DNA from: Salinivenus sp.
GTDB taxonomy: Bacteria > Bacteroidota > Rhodothermia > Rhodothermales > Salinibacteraceae
Assembly (NCBI GenBank): GCA_018609755.1
Contig: JAHENZ010000049.1
Coordinates: 1 to 64,000, forward strand
DNA: 64,000 bases
Direction of reading: 5' to 3'
The notes under the pieces: generated by a model
What the model saw: only the letters and a program-made list of their open reading frames with translations
What the model was told of the DNA's origin: nothing
The model's database searches: none
Made by a program: the position numbers and the translations under genes
Shown: piece after piece, positions 25,829 to 34,293 of the stretch
How the letters are laid out: each line of letters opens with the position of its first letter
Numbering within the stretch: the first letter of the stretch is position 1

Positions 25829-26982
25829 TATTTTCTCAAATGACTATTCTTTCGTTCCTGGACTGGTGTCCACACTCGTCCGGTATCCCCGTCGTAGTGG
25901 GACGTCGGGCGAACCAGCTGATTGTCGCGTTTCTGTTCGAGGATGTGGGCCATCCAGCCGCCCATTCGAGCCGCGGCAAAGGTGGCGGTGAAGAGTTCTC
26001 GGGGAATGCCGATGCCGTGCAGAAGAACGGCCGTGTAGAATTCGACGTTGGTTTTCAGTGGACGATCGGGCTTGTATTCGAGCAGGAGCTTCGTTCCAAC
26101 CCGCTCCAATTCTTTGGCCGTCTCGAAGAAGTCGTCCCTCCCGCTTCGAGAATAGAACCGCTCCGCCGCCGAGGAAAGAACCTCTGCCCTAGGATCCCGG
26201 GCACGGTACACGCGGTGCCCAAAACCCATCACCCGCTCGCCGTTCTCCAGAATGTCTCGAACGAACCCCTCTGGATCTCCCGTCTGGTGGACCGCCTTCA
26301 GCATGTCGAGCACGGGTCCCGGCGCGCCCCCGTGGAGCGGCCCCTTCAGCGCCCCGGCGGCGGCTGTGGCCGCAGAAACGAGATCCGACTCAGTAGACAC
26401 CACCGTCCGTGCCGTGAAGGTGGACGCATTCAGTCCGTGGTCGATGACGGTGTTCAGGTACGTTTCGAGTCCGCGAACAGCGTCTTCCGCCGGGTCCTCT
26501 CCCCACATCATGTAGAGGAGATTCGCTGCGTGACCGAGATCTAGGCGGGGAGTCACAGGCACTTTTCCCTGTCGAAAGCGCCAGTACGCCGCAACGATGG
26601 TTGGGACGACCGCGATGAGACGGTGTGCCGTTTCTCTTCCATCATTCGCATTCGATTGGAGCGTGGCTGCCGAAAGCCCCATCCGCAGCGCGTCCATCGC
26701 CGATGCCTCCTCGGTGGCCGCCTGCCGAAGAATCGACGCAACCTCCTCGGAAATTGATCGACGGTCTGCAAGCTCCCTCCGAAAGCGCTCCAGCTCTTCT
26801 TCATCGGGCAGCCGATCATTCAACAGTAGATAAACGCTCTCTTCATAGGTGGCATTCGGGGCAAGCTCTGCGATCGGATATCCGCCAATGACGAGCGCCC
26901 CGTGCTCCCCGTCGATGGAACTGAGGCGCGTCGTCGCAACGGCTACGTCCTCCAGTCCAGGCTTCAGTTTTGTGTCTATCAT
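25828..26982 (-). CDS. Citrate synthase (citrate/2-methylcitrate synthase family)
   Basis: 384 residues, the length of the short bacterial type. Key segments: HGLNASTFTARTVVST (catalytic His region), LKGPLHGGAPGPVLDML (second His), GFGHRVYRARDPRAEVL (third conserved His and Arg), with an active-site Asp in KTNVEFYTAVLLHGIGI replaced in context by Glu-Phe. It condenses oxaloacetate with acetyl-CoA or propionyl-CoA, and sequence alone does not separate these. It shares an operator-like site (O2) with the MarR set, so it may be a stress-linked paralogue rather than the main TCA enzyme. Confidence 0.88.
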   Translation of the reverse strand: MIDTKLKPGLEDVAVATTRLSSIDGEHGALVIGGYPIAELAPNATYEESVYLLLNDRLPDEEELERFRRELADRRSISEEVASILRQAATEEASAMDALRMGLSAATLQSNANDGRETAHRLIAVVPTIVAAYWRFRQGKVPVTPRLDLGHAANLLYMMWGEDPAEDAVRGLETYLNTVIDHGLNASTFTARTVVSTESDLVSAATAAAGALKGPLHGGAPGPVLDMLKAVHQTGDPEGFVRDILENGERVMGFGHRVYRARDPRAEVLSSAAERFYSRSGRDDFFETAKELERVGTKLLLEYKPDRPLKTNVEFYTAVLLHGIGIPRELFTATFAAARMGGWMAHILEQKRDNQLVRPTSHYDGDTGRVWTPVQERKNSHLRK

Positions 26983-27085
26983 GTGGATTGTCTAGTGTGT
27001 GCATGCGAGAGAGGATGCGTTCAGTCGTATTGGATGCTTCATCGCCGGGCGTCAGTCCCCACCCGCCTCGTCACGCTTCTATATA

Positions 27086-27110
27086 CAGTTCAACATCTAA
27101 CAGTTCAATG
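27086..27110. promoter_or_regulatory. Operator-like dyad O2, citrate synthase promoter
   Basis: AGTTCAACATCTAACAGTTC: half-sites of type GTTnAA / TTnAAC in tandem. It shares most positions with O4 (AGTTTAACATCAAACGGTTC). Probable MarR binding site. Confidence 0.6.
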
Positions 27111-27355
27111 GAAAACTTTATTTTCAATTGGACTGCATATCCTAGTGGCGGTCCTCTGTCCTCACTGGTGAGACAACAAACGAGTCTCCATCCTCCTGCT
27201 GCCCCGGCCTGCACATACAATGTGGAAAGAGTCCCCTGTATCGAGACCGGAGGTTCGCAAACCGTGATCACGTTTCAACCCCCCGCATCCCACTTCACTT
27301 TTCGTCAGAACGGGCTCCCTTTCTGGAGGAGACGAAGATGAAGTAATCGCAAATT

Positions 27356-27377
27356 AACTGTTTTACATTGAACAGTT
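27356..27377. promoter_or_regulatory. Operator-like dyad O3, marR promoter
   Basis: A perfect 7-base inverted repeat AACTGTT / AACAGTT with an 8-base spacer (TTACATTG). It is 95 bases upstream of the MarR start codon, in line with autoregulation. Confidence 0.65.
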
Positions 27378-27471
27378 ATGTGTCGATCGGCATAAAGACT
27401 GACGGAAAACGAGGTGACTGGAGACCCCCCCCCCGCTGACATTGGTTGACTAGAACCGACGCTCCCTCCCC

Positions 27472-27924
27472 ATGCCCACCCAGTACGACGGATCCGACGA
27501 GGAGGAACGGGCACTGAATGCGTACATCCGCTTCACCCGTGCATTCGACACTGTCGACAAACAGATTGGGGAAACCTTCCGCACACACGACCTGACCTCC
27601 GGGCAGTTCGGCGTGCTGGAGACGATTTACCATCTGGGACCGTTGTACCAGGGCCAGCTTGGCGAGAAACTGCTCCAGAGCAAGGGCAACATCAGTACGA
27701 TTATAACCAACCTCGTCGAGCGGGGGCTCGTGGAACGTCAGCGGGACCCGGACGACCGGCGCTACGTCGAGATACATCTGACCGACGAGGGCCGACGCTT
27801 GATCGAAAGGATTTTCCCCAATCACGTCCAGAAAATCACGGACACGTTCGACGCCCTGGACGATGATGAACTGGAGGAATTTAGCCGCCTCTGTAAAAAG
27901 CTGGGACTGGCCAACACGACGTAA
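27472..27924 (+). CDS. MarR family transcriptional regulator
   Basis: 150 residues. Winged helix: LTSGQFGVLETIYHLGPLYQGQLGEKLLQSKGNISTIITNLVERGLVERQRDPDDRRYVEIHLTDEGRRLI (about 46-120), the recognition helix being KGNISTIITNL. A single cysteine lies near the C-terminus (SRLCKKLGL). The overall form resembles MhqR/OhrR-type repressors that sense quinones or oxidants. Its own promoter and three nearby gene groups carry similar dyads, so the likely targets are itself, wrbA-pirin, citrate synthase and DoxX. The effector is not known. Confidence 0.88.
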   Translation: MPTQYDGSDEEERALNAYIRFTRAFDTVDKQIGETFRTHDLTSGQFGVLETIYHLGPLYQGQLGEKLLQSKGNISTIITNLVERGLVERQRDPDDRRYVEIHLTDEGRRLIERIFPNHVQKITDTFDALDDDELEEFSRLCKKLGLANTT

Positions 27925-27995
27925 TTTTCCCACTGGCCTCCCCCGCTTGAATCCGTAAGCCCGCAGAAGATACGAAATTCTGCCTATACCTGATT

Positions 27996-28028
27996 AGTTT
28001 AACATCAAACGGTTCAATTTAGAACCGT
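27996..28028. promoter_or_regulatory. Operator-like dyad O4, wrbA promoter
   Basis: AGTTTAACATCAAACGGTTC followed by a perfect inverted repeat ACGGTTC / GAACCGT. It is about 50 bases upstream of the wrbA start and closely resembles O2. Confidence 0.6.
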
Positions 28029-28075
28029 ATGACTATACTCTCATCGACTCTCGAAACCAACAGAAACAGAGCACC

Positions 28076-28741
28076 ATGCACACGCAATCGAGCGCGAACG
28101 TCGTCATTCCCTACTACTCGTCGTACGGGACCACTCACAAATTGGCGGAAGCCGTCCAGGAGGGCGCGGCGGATGTGCCCGGCTCTACCGTTCGGCTCCG
28201 GCGCATCCCCGAGCTTCCCTCCGCGGAAGAGGGCATGTCCGGCCAGGACGCCTACGACGCCGCGCAGGACGAGATGTCAGAGATTCCTCGGATCGAGCAC
28301 GACGACCTCCGCTGGGCCGACGGCATCATCTGGGGCACGCCGACGAGGTTTGGCAACATGGCCGCCCAGGTCAAGCAGTTCATCGACACCCTCGGCGGCA
28401 TGTGGTTCGAGGGGGAGCTGGAAGGCAAGGCGACGGGCGTCTTCGTGTCGACCGGCTCGATCCACGGCGGGCACGAGACGACGATCCTCACGAGTCTGGT
28501 ACCCCTCATCCACCTGGGCATGGTCTTCGTCGGGGTGCGGTACAGCACCAACGACCAGATCATGACCACCGAGGGCATCGGCGGCTCTCCCTACGGGCCC
28601 TCCACGATGCCCCGAGACGAATCGGAGGTCGAGTCGCCCACGTCGGACGAGGTCGAGACCGCCCGATCGCTGGGTCGACGGGTGACGAGGGTCGCCGCTC
28701 GTCTGCAGGACACCCCGGAGCAGGAGATAATGCCTGCGTGA
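28076..28741 (+). CDS. wrbA: NAD(P)H:quinone oxidoreductase, WrbA type
   Basis: 221 residues, flavodoxin-like fold. The FMN phosphate-binding loop is YYSSYGTTHKLAEAV (13-27). The WrbA signature includes DGIIWGTPTRFGNMAAQVKQFIDTLGG and GVFVSTGSIHGGHETTILTSLVPLIHLGMVFVGV. It reduces quinones by two electrons and avoids semiquinone radicals. It is probably co-transcribed with the pirin gene 55 bases downstream. An operator-like dyad (O4) lies in its promoter. Confidence 0.94.
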   Translation: MHTQSSANVVIPYYSSYGTTHKLAEAVQEGAADVPGSTVRLRRIPELPSAEEGMSGQDAYDAAQDEMSEIPRIEHDDLRWADGIIWGTPTRFGNMAAQVKQFIDTLGGMWFEGELEGKATGVFVSTGSIHGGHETTILTSLVPLIHLGMVFVGVRYSTNDQIMTTEGIGGSPYGPSTMPRDESEVESPTSDEVETARSLGRRVTRVAARLQDTPEQEIMPA

Positions 28742-28796
28742 GCCGACTTTAACGGGATCCCATTCGCTCAAAAACGACGAAGCTGAAAACCAAACC

Positions 28797-29558
28797 ATGA
28801 CGGACGATCAGACCGCAACAACTCCACAATCCACACGGCCCCGCCTCCGCCGCAGCGAGGACCGCGGTGTACAGGACCTCGGGTGGTCGACGAACTACCT
28901 GACGTTTTCCTTCGCCGAGTACCACGATCCAGACTGGATGCGCTTTGGCCCGTTGCGAGTCCTCATCGAAAGCCACATTGATCCCGGCGAAGGGTTCTCT
29001 GAGCACCCGCACCGGCACGCGGAGATCGTGAGCTACGTGACCGAGGGCGTGTTGCGGCATCGAGACAGCTCCGGCCACGAGGCCGACATAACGACCGGTG
29101 AGATGCAACTCATTAGCGCCGGGAGCCGCGGAATCACACATAGCGAGACAAACCCTCTAGACGAGCCAGAGGCCCACTACCAGCTGTGGTTTATTCCCAG
29201 CCGCCCGGATACGGAGGGTGCGTACCACGAGCTCAAACCGCCACGGGCCGAACGGCAGGGACAATTTCGACTGTACGTTTCCCCCGACGGACGCGACGAC
29301 ACGATGCCGGTCAATACCGACGTGTTCGTCTACGCCAGTCAGTTTTCGCCGGGCGACCGGACGTCACATGAACTGGCGTCGGGCCGCGGGGCGTGGGTTC
29401 AGGTCGTGGACGGCACGGTCTCCGTCGGCGACGTGACGCTTCAGGACGGAGACGGCGCTGGATTCACCAACCCCGATACGCTCCACTTTTCGTTTGAAAC
29501 ACCGGCAGAGGTACTTCTCATCGACGTTCGGATGGATGCCCCTCGGGTCTGGGAATAG
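28797..29558 (+). CDS. Pirin family protein (YhhW-like quercetinase type)
   Basis: 253 residues, two cupin domains. The N-terminal cupin has the metal-binding motif GFSEHPHRHAEIVSYVTEGVLRHRDSSG with three histidines and a distal Glu in GEMQLISAGSRGITHSE. The C-terminal cupin (VFVYASQFSPGDRTSHELASGRGAWVQVVDG) has lost most ligands. Close family members have quercetin 2,3-dioxygenase activity in vitro. Pairing with wrbA under the MarR-like site supports a role with quinones or phenolics. Confidence 0.88.
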   Translation: MTDDQTATTPQSTRPRLRRSEDRGVQDLGWSTNYLTFSFAEYHDPDWMRFGPLRVLIESHIDPGEGFSEHPHRHAEIVSYVTEGVLRHRDSSGHEADITTGEMQLISAGSRGITHSETNPLDEPEAHYQLWFIPSRPDTEGAYHELKPPRAERQGQFRLYVSPDGRDDTMPVNTDVFVYASQFSPGDRTSHELASGRGAWVQVVDGTVSVGDVTLQDGDGAGFTNPDTLHFSFETPAEVLLIDVRMDAPRVWE

Positions 29559-29565
29559 TGCACAA

Positions 29566-30909
29566 TCAGACATCGGACCAGCCGCTGGTGTCATAGCGGG
29601 CCCGGACGGGCGCCACCGGTTCGGGGGGCTCGTCGGAAAAGCTGTAGGCGTCCCGAATGGCCGCCCGCACGTCCTCCACGGCACTCGGCGTGCGCGTGTG
29701 AAGGCGAGCCAGGACGTCGCCGGGCGCAACCGGATCGCCCGGTTTCTTCAGATCGGAAAGTCCGGCTACCGGATCCACGTCATCCTCCTTCGCGCGGCGA
29801 CCGGCACCAAGATCCACTGCCGCATGGCCGATGGCGAGGGCGTCGAGGTCGGCCACGTAGCCCTGGGCGTCGTCCGGGGCCCGTACCACCGCGACCGGTT
29901 CACTCCCGTCACGAGCGGACGGGGTGTCAATCAGGCCCCGATCTCCGCCTTGTGCCTCCACGAACTGGAAAAACCGGTCCAGGGCGGCGCCGCTATCGAG
30001 GACCTGCTGGACCCGTTCCTCCCCCTCTTCAGCGGACTCCGCCTTCTCCCCAAGCGCGACCATCTCCCCCGCGAGCGCCCGGACGATCCTCATGAGCGGT
30101 GTATCGTCGTGCTCCCCCCGAAGACACTCAATGACCTCCACGATCTCCGGCCAGTTGCCGACCGCCCGGCCGAGGGGCACGTCCATGTTCGTCATGACGG
30201 CCGTAACGGGCACGTCGTGCTCGGCGCCGATGGCGGCCATCGTTTCGGCCAACGCTCGGGCGTCGGCCTCCGTCTTCATAAAGGCGCCGCGTCCACACTT
30301 CACGTCGAGCACAAGCGCGTCGTTGCCCTCCGCCAGCTTCTTGCTCATGATGGAGGCGGCGATCAGCGGAATGGAATCGACCGTGGCCGTCACGTCGCGC
30401 AGGGCGTACAGCTTTTTGTCTGCGGGGGCCACGTCGCCGGTCTGCCCGGCGATGACGCACCCAATGTCGTCAATCTGACGTCGGTACTCGTCCACCGAAA
30501 GAGAGGTCCGGAACCCAGGGATGGACTCTAGCTTATCGAGCGTGCCGCCCGTGTGTCCGAGGCCGCGCCCGCTGAGTTTGGCGACCGGGACGCCGCAACT
30601 GGCCACCAGGGGCACGAGGATCGGAGAGACCTTGTCTCCCACCCCACCAGTGGAGTGCTTGCCCACTTTGATGCCGGACACGGACGAGAGGTCGATGTGC
30701 GTACCAGACTGGAGCATCGCGTCGGTCAGGGCCGCCGCCTCTGCGTCCGAGAGGCCGTTGAGGTACGCCGCCATCAGAAAGGCACTCATCTGATAGTCGG
30801 GGACCGCCCCCCCCGTGTAGGCGTCGATGAAGGCTCGGAGGTCATCCAAAGCAAGCGCCTTTCCATCGCGCTTCGTGGCGATGAGCCGAACAGGGTTCAG
30901 GTTGCTCAT
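29566..30909 (-). CDS. Pyrimidine-nucleoside/thymidine phosphorylase
   Basis: 447 residues, normal for the family. The N-terminal helical domain is followed by the signature KVGKHSTGGVGDKVSPILVPLVASCGVPVAKLSGRGLGHTGGTLDKLES (about 82-130). Further substrate residues lie in IAASIMSKKLAEGNDALVLDVKCGRGAFMKT. The C-terminal PYNP domain ends in KKPGDPVAPGDVLARLHT. It splits thymidine or uridine with phosphate. Thymidine-specific DeoA and broader Pdp cannot be told apart here. It is convergent with the pirin gene, with only 7 bases between. Confidence 0.92.
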   Translation of the reverse strand: MSNLNPVRLIATKRDGKALALDDLRAFIDAYTGGAVPDYQMSAFLMAAYLNGLSDAEAAALTDAMLQSGTHIDLSSVSGIKVGKHSTGGVGDKVSPILVPLVASCGVPVAKLSGRGLGHTGGTLDKLESIPGFRTSLSVDEYRRQIDDIGCVIAGQTGDVAPADKKLYALRDVTATVDSIPLIAASIMSKKLAEGNDALVLDVKCGRGAFMKTEADARALAETMAAIGAEHDVPVTAVMTNMDVPLGRAVGNWPEIVEVIECLRGEHDDTPLMRIVRALAGEMVALGEKAESAEEGEERVQQVLDSGAALDRFFQFVEAQGGDRGLIDTPSARDGSEPVAVVRAPDDAQGYVADLDALAIGHAAVDLGAGRRAKEDDVDPVAGLSDLKKPGDPVAPGDVLARLHTRTPSAVEDVRAAIRDAYSFSDEPPEPVAPVRARYDTSGWSDV

Positions 30910-30971
30910 AGAAACGGGAGAATGGCAACGTAACAGAGCTGCTTCTCTCCTGCCCTGCGTGTCGTCCCCTA

Positions 30972-31023
30972 TTTCGTATTGCGTATTCTACCTCGTCTAG
31001 AGAACGGAATACGCAGTACGAAA
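30972..31023. repeat. REP-like palindrome
   Basis: A 17-base arm TTTCGTATTGCGTATTC and its partner GAATACGCAGTACGAAA (one mismatch) with an 18-base loop. It lies between L31 and the nucleoside phosphorylase and may be a transcript-end structure or a small repeat element. Confidence 0.5.
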
Positions 31024-31077
31024 CACTCAGTGCAGTCGAAGCCGGGACATGCTCTTTCGAAAACCGCAGGCACAGAG

Positions 31078-31117
31078 TCCAAAAAAACAAAAGGGCCATC
31101 CGTCGGCCGGATGACCC
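31078..31117 (-). terminator. Rho-independent terminator after rpmE
   Basis: On the minus strand a 10-base stem (GGGTCATCCG with CGGATGGCCC) is followed by TTTTGTTTTTTT. It is about 30 bases past the L31 stop codon. Confidence 0.8.
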
Positions 31118-31145
31118 AAGTCGTACTGCTCGAATGTACCGGCGG

Positions 31146-31391
31146 TTATTCTTCTGCCTCGTCGTCTTCCTCCTCCTCGTCGTCCTCATTGAGGCCGTAC
31201 CGGCGGTTGAATTTCTCAACGCGGCCCGCCGTATCGACGAACTGGCGCCGACCGGTGTAGAACGGGTGATTCGTCGAATCGACCTCAGTCTCGTGCGTGT
31301 CCTTGTCCATGGTCGAGCGGGTCACCATCTCGGTGCCGTCCGCCAGTTTAACGGTGACTTCGTTGTACTCTGGATGCAGGTCCTTTTTCAT
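31146..31391 (-). CDS. rpmE2: 50S ribosomal protein L31 (C-, type B)
   Basis: 81 residues. It starts MKKDLHPEYNEVTVKLADG and has the L31 core NHPFYTGRRQFVDTAGRVEKFNRRYG. The four zinc cysteines of the C+ form are absent, so it is the zinc-independent form. The tail (DDEEEEDDEAEE) is highly acidic, as in salt-adapted bacteria. It is a single gene followed by a strong terminator. Confidence 0.93.
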   Translation of the reverse strand: MKKDLHPEYNEVTVKLADGTEMVTRSTMDKDTHETEVDSTNHPFYTGRRQFVDTAGRVEKFNRRYGLNEDDEEEEDDEAEE

Positions 31392-32049
31392 AGCGAAGGC
31401 GTGTATGTCGGTCGCACAGTCGGGCGTCGATGTTAGCTAGAACCGCTACACGATCCGGCCTGCCGAAAGTTTCGCCCCGACCGATCCGTTCGAAGGATCC
31501 AAACATTTTCCACACAGAGCAAGGAGATCTGAGATCTTGGGATCTAGATTTCCCGGACCGTACGTTATGCGGACAGAAATGGTCTTCGTGGACTTCTTCA
31601 CGGATCGGTAACCCACGAAGACGCAGCAAAAGCCAGAGCAACAATGCATTGAAACTCGAACCAAGGGAAGGTGGCTCCCTGCTGATCTTCTCTCTTGTGT
31701 GCCAGAATGTACGTGGGTATGGGCGTGTGGGAGTAAAAGGACTGCCCGGAAAACGATCCCATCCGGATGCGCAGGAGGCAACCCCCGCTTGCACGAGCGC
31801 CCATTCTGACCTGGCATTTCCTGAACCCAGCAATCGCCCCGTCTCCCTAACCCCAGCACCACCCCCCCGCACCCCCACTCTCATATGCAACGAGCAAACC
31901 CGGAGATGTACTGGCACCAGAGTCTTCCTCTTTCACTCAGAAAATTACCGCCCTGTCCTCCACGGGCTTGGTGACTCCGAAAGAAATTCCGTTTACTGTA
32001 AAATACGCCTTTTCCCAAATGCCCTTTCGTCCAACCCGCTCGTTCGACC
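31392..32049. other. Gap between rpmE and pgm with MITE-A copy 2
   Basis: About 660 bases without a supported gene. It contains the MITE-A copy at 31479-31610. The rest has frames full of chance starts and no recognisable protein. The last ~100 bases would hold the pgm promoter. Confidence 0.5.
31479..31610 (+). mobile_element. MITE-A copy 2
   Basis: A related element of about 130 bases. The terminal repeats are CCGATCCGTTCG and, at the right, TTCACGGATCGG, followed by TA. The left flank is GA, so the duplication is mutated or incomplete. Shared inner blocks with copy 1 are AACATTTTCC, GATCTAGAT, GGACCGT and TGGACTTCTTCACGG. Confidence 0.7.
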
Positions 32050-33714
32050 ATGAGCGCACATGACCTCGCCGGCAAACCCGCGCCGGAGTCTTCTTTAATC
32101 GACGTTTCCGTTCTCCTCGAAGCCTATCAGTCGAAAACGCCCGACCCGTCCACTCCTGCCCAGCGCGTGTCATTCGGGACGTCGGGCCATCGGGGCTCGG
32201 CCTTCGACACCACGTTCAACGAGACCCACATTCTCGCCATCGCGCAGGCGATTGCCGAGTACCGGGCCCAGGCCGACATCGATGGGCCGCTCTTCCTGGG
32301 GATGGATACGCACGCCCTGTCGGCCCCCGCTCACGCTACGTGCATGGAGGTGCTGGCTGCCCACGAGGTCGACCTCCGCATTGCAGCTGAGGACGGTGTC
32401 ACTCCTACGCCCGCCGTTTCACACGCCATCCTCACCCACAATCGTGGGCGCTCCGGCGGCAAAGCCGACGGCATCGTAATCACGCCATCCCACAACCCGC
32501 CCGCCGATGGCGGCATCAAGTACAACTCCCCCACCGGCGGCCCCGCGAGTCCCGAGACGACGTCCTGGATCGAGGATCGGGCAAACGAGATCCTTGAGAA
32601 CGATCTGGAAGACGTAGAGCGCATCCCGTACGACCGCGCCACGGAGGCCGACACCACGCAAACGTACGACTTCCTCGGCAACTATGTAGAGGACCTTGAC
32701 GCGGTGATCGACATGGAGGCCATCCGGGACTCGGGACTGTCGTTCGCCGTCGATCCCCTCGGAGGAGCGGGGGTAAATTACTGGACGGCCATTGCCGACC
32801 ACTACGACCTGCCGCTGGAGGTACTGCGTACGGAGGTCGACCCTACGTTCCGCTTCATGACGCTGGACTGGGACGGCAACATTCGCATGGACCCGTCGTC
32901 CGAGCCGGCCATGCGATCGCTCATCGATCTGAAGGACCAGTACGACGTGGCCTTCGCCTGCGACACCGACCACGACCGCCACGGAATTGTCACGGCCAGT
33001 GGCGGCCTCATGTCGCCCAACCATTTCCTCTGCGTCGCCCTCGATGCGCTGCTTGACAGCCGCGACGAGTGGGCAGACGACCTCTCGGTGGGCAAGACCG
33101 TCGTGACCACGAGCCTACTCGACCGCGTGGCCGAGAAGCATGGGCGCGACGTACACGAGGTGCCGGTCGGCTTCAAGTGGTTCGTAGACGTGCTGCTGGA
33201 CGAGACGTGCTGCTTCGTCGGCGAGGAAAGTGCCGGAGCCTCCTTCCTGCGCCGCAATGGCCGCGTCTGGACGACGGACAAGGACGGCATTATTGCCTGT
33301 TTGCTGGCGGCCGAAATCATGGCACGCACGGGCGAGGATCCGAGCGAGCGTTACGAGACGCTCACGGAGGATCTCGGGGCTCCCATTTTCGAGCGGAAAG
33401 ACGCTCCGGCTACACCCTCCCAGAAACAGGCGCTCAAGAACCTCTCACCGGACCAGGTGACACAGGACGAAATTGCGGGCGACCCAATCACGTCGATTCG
33501 GACGAAAGCTCCGGGAAACAACGCCCCAATCGGGGGCCTCAAGGTAGAAACCGAAAATGGCTGGTTCGTGGCGCGACCGTCGGGTACAGAGGCCATCTAC
33601 AAAATCTACGCAGAAAGCTTCAGGGGCGAGGCGCACCTCGAGCAGCTCCACGAGGACGCCCAGGCACTCGTCAACCGGGCGTTTGAGGCCTCCCCAGAGG
33701 TGGACGCAGGGTAG
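32050..33714 (+). CDS. pgm: Phosphoglucomutase (alpha-D-glucose phosphate-specific)
   Basis: 554 residues, the standard length of the Pgm family (EC 5.4.2.2). It has VSFGTSGHRGSAFDTTFNE near the start (40-58), the phosphoserine loop GIVITPSHNPP (Ser147), a metal-binding DTDHDRHG loop and the sugar-binding GEESAGASF loop. A phosphate-binding RPSGTEAIYKIYAESF motif is near the end. It interconverts glucose 1- and 6-phosphate, feeding the GlgC/GlgA pathway encoded 10 kb downstream. Confidence 0.95.
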   Translation: MSAHDLAGKPAPESSLIDVSVLLEAYQSKTPDPSTPAQRVSFGTSGHRGSAFDTTFNETHILAIAQAIAEYRAQADIDGPLFLGMDTHALSAPAHATCMEVLAAHEVDLRIAAEDGVTPTPAVSHAILTHNRGRSGGKADGIVITPSHNPPADGGIKYNSPTGGPASPETTSWIEDRANEILENDLEDVERIPYDRATEADTTQTYDFLGNYVEDLDAVIDMEAIRDSGLSFAVDPLGGAGVNYWTAIADHYDLPLEVLRTEVDPTFRFMTLDWDGNIRMDPSSEPAMRSLIDLKDQYDVAFACDTDHDRHGIVTASGGLMSPNHFLCVALDALLDSRDEWADDLSVGKTVVTTSLLDRVAEKHGRDVHEVPVGFKWFVDVLLDETCCFVGEESAGASFLRRNGRVWTTDKDGIIACLLAAEIMARTGEDPSERYETLTEDLGAPIFERKDAPATPSQKQALKNLSPDQVTQDEIAGDPITSIRTKAPGNNAPIGGLKVETENGWFVARPSGTEAIYKIYAESFRGEAHLEQLHEDAQALVNRAFEASPEVDAG

Positions 33715-33737
33715 CCAGATTACGGCGGACACGGATT

Positions 33738-33779
33738 CCCTCCGGAGCACCGGGGATACCCAGCGGTGCTCCGGGAGGG
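33738..33779. terminator. Bidirectional hairpin between pgm and the Mth938-like gene
   Basis: A 15-base arm CCCTCCGGAGCACCG and its complement with a short loop. The genes on each side converge on it. The T-run after the stem is short on the plus strand (TTCATTTCC). Confidence 0.65.
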
Positions 33780-33813
33780 GTTCATTTCCCCCTTGGTTTG
33801 AGAAACACCCGGT

Positions 33814-34197
33814 TTAACACGTGGAGTGGAACAGCCCACCCACCGGGGTCCCGGCTTCCTGAAGTTTGTTGTACTGCTCCACCGCCTCCTCGGTCTGTAG
33901 GACCTGGGCCTCCACTCCGGCGTCATCGAGCATCTGGAGCGTCTCCGATTTCACCTGCAGGCGCTCGTTCATGCCCTTTGAGAGGATCACCACTTCGGCC
34001 CCGTTTTCTAGCAACTCTTCTACGTCGGCGGGCTGGATGCCGGGGGTGTGGGAGGTGCCGGTCTCGTTCCAGTCCCAGGCCCGCCCGCCGCCGGGGTACA
34101 GCTTGGCATCTTTGAAGGAGGCCTCGGGCTCCGAAGTCTCGAGACGGCCCCAGGACACGTGCGTGATGCGAGGCGACGCGTTGGTCGTGGTAGCCAT
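33814..34197 (-). CDS. Mth938/NDUFAF3-like domain protein
   Basis: 127 residues matching the Mth938-like fold (DUF498): ITHVSWGRLETSE, LYPGGGRAWDWNETGTSHTPGIQPADVEELLENGAEVVILSKGMNERLQV, then LQTEEAVEQYNKLQEAGTPVGGLFHSTC. The human homologue NDUFAF3 helps assemble complex I, but the bacterial role is not known. I chose the ATG at 34197, as the longer frame start is poorly conserved in appearance. Confidence 0.78.
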   Translation of the reverse strand: MATTTNASPRITHVSWGRLETSEPEASFKDAKLYPGGGRAWDWNETGTSHTPGIQPADVEELLENGAEVVILSKGMNERLQVKSETLQMLDDAGVEAQVLQTEEAVEQYNKLQEAGTPVGGLFHSTC

Positions 34198-34293
34198 GGC
34201 AGAGGGACGACTGTGAATAGATCGGCTCATCCCTTAAATCTCTGCAGGCTGAGCAAGATTCACCGGACGGTTCGCCGTCCCGATTGCCGATGA

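Larger units (their letters stand above)
26983..27471. other. Divergent promoter region between citrate synthase and marR
   Basis: No gene is supported in about 490 bases. It holds operator-like dyads O2 (27086-27110), ~100 bases before the citrate synthase start, and O3 (27356-27377), ~95 bases before marR. The stretch between them has no recognisable coding signal. Confidence 0.5.

Noticed and set aside
27060-27110. Possible CRISPR-like tandem units
   Set aside because: Only two imperfect halves of an operator-like dyad are present, with no regular spacing or repeats.
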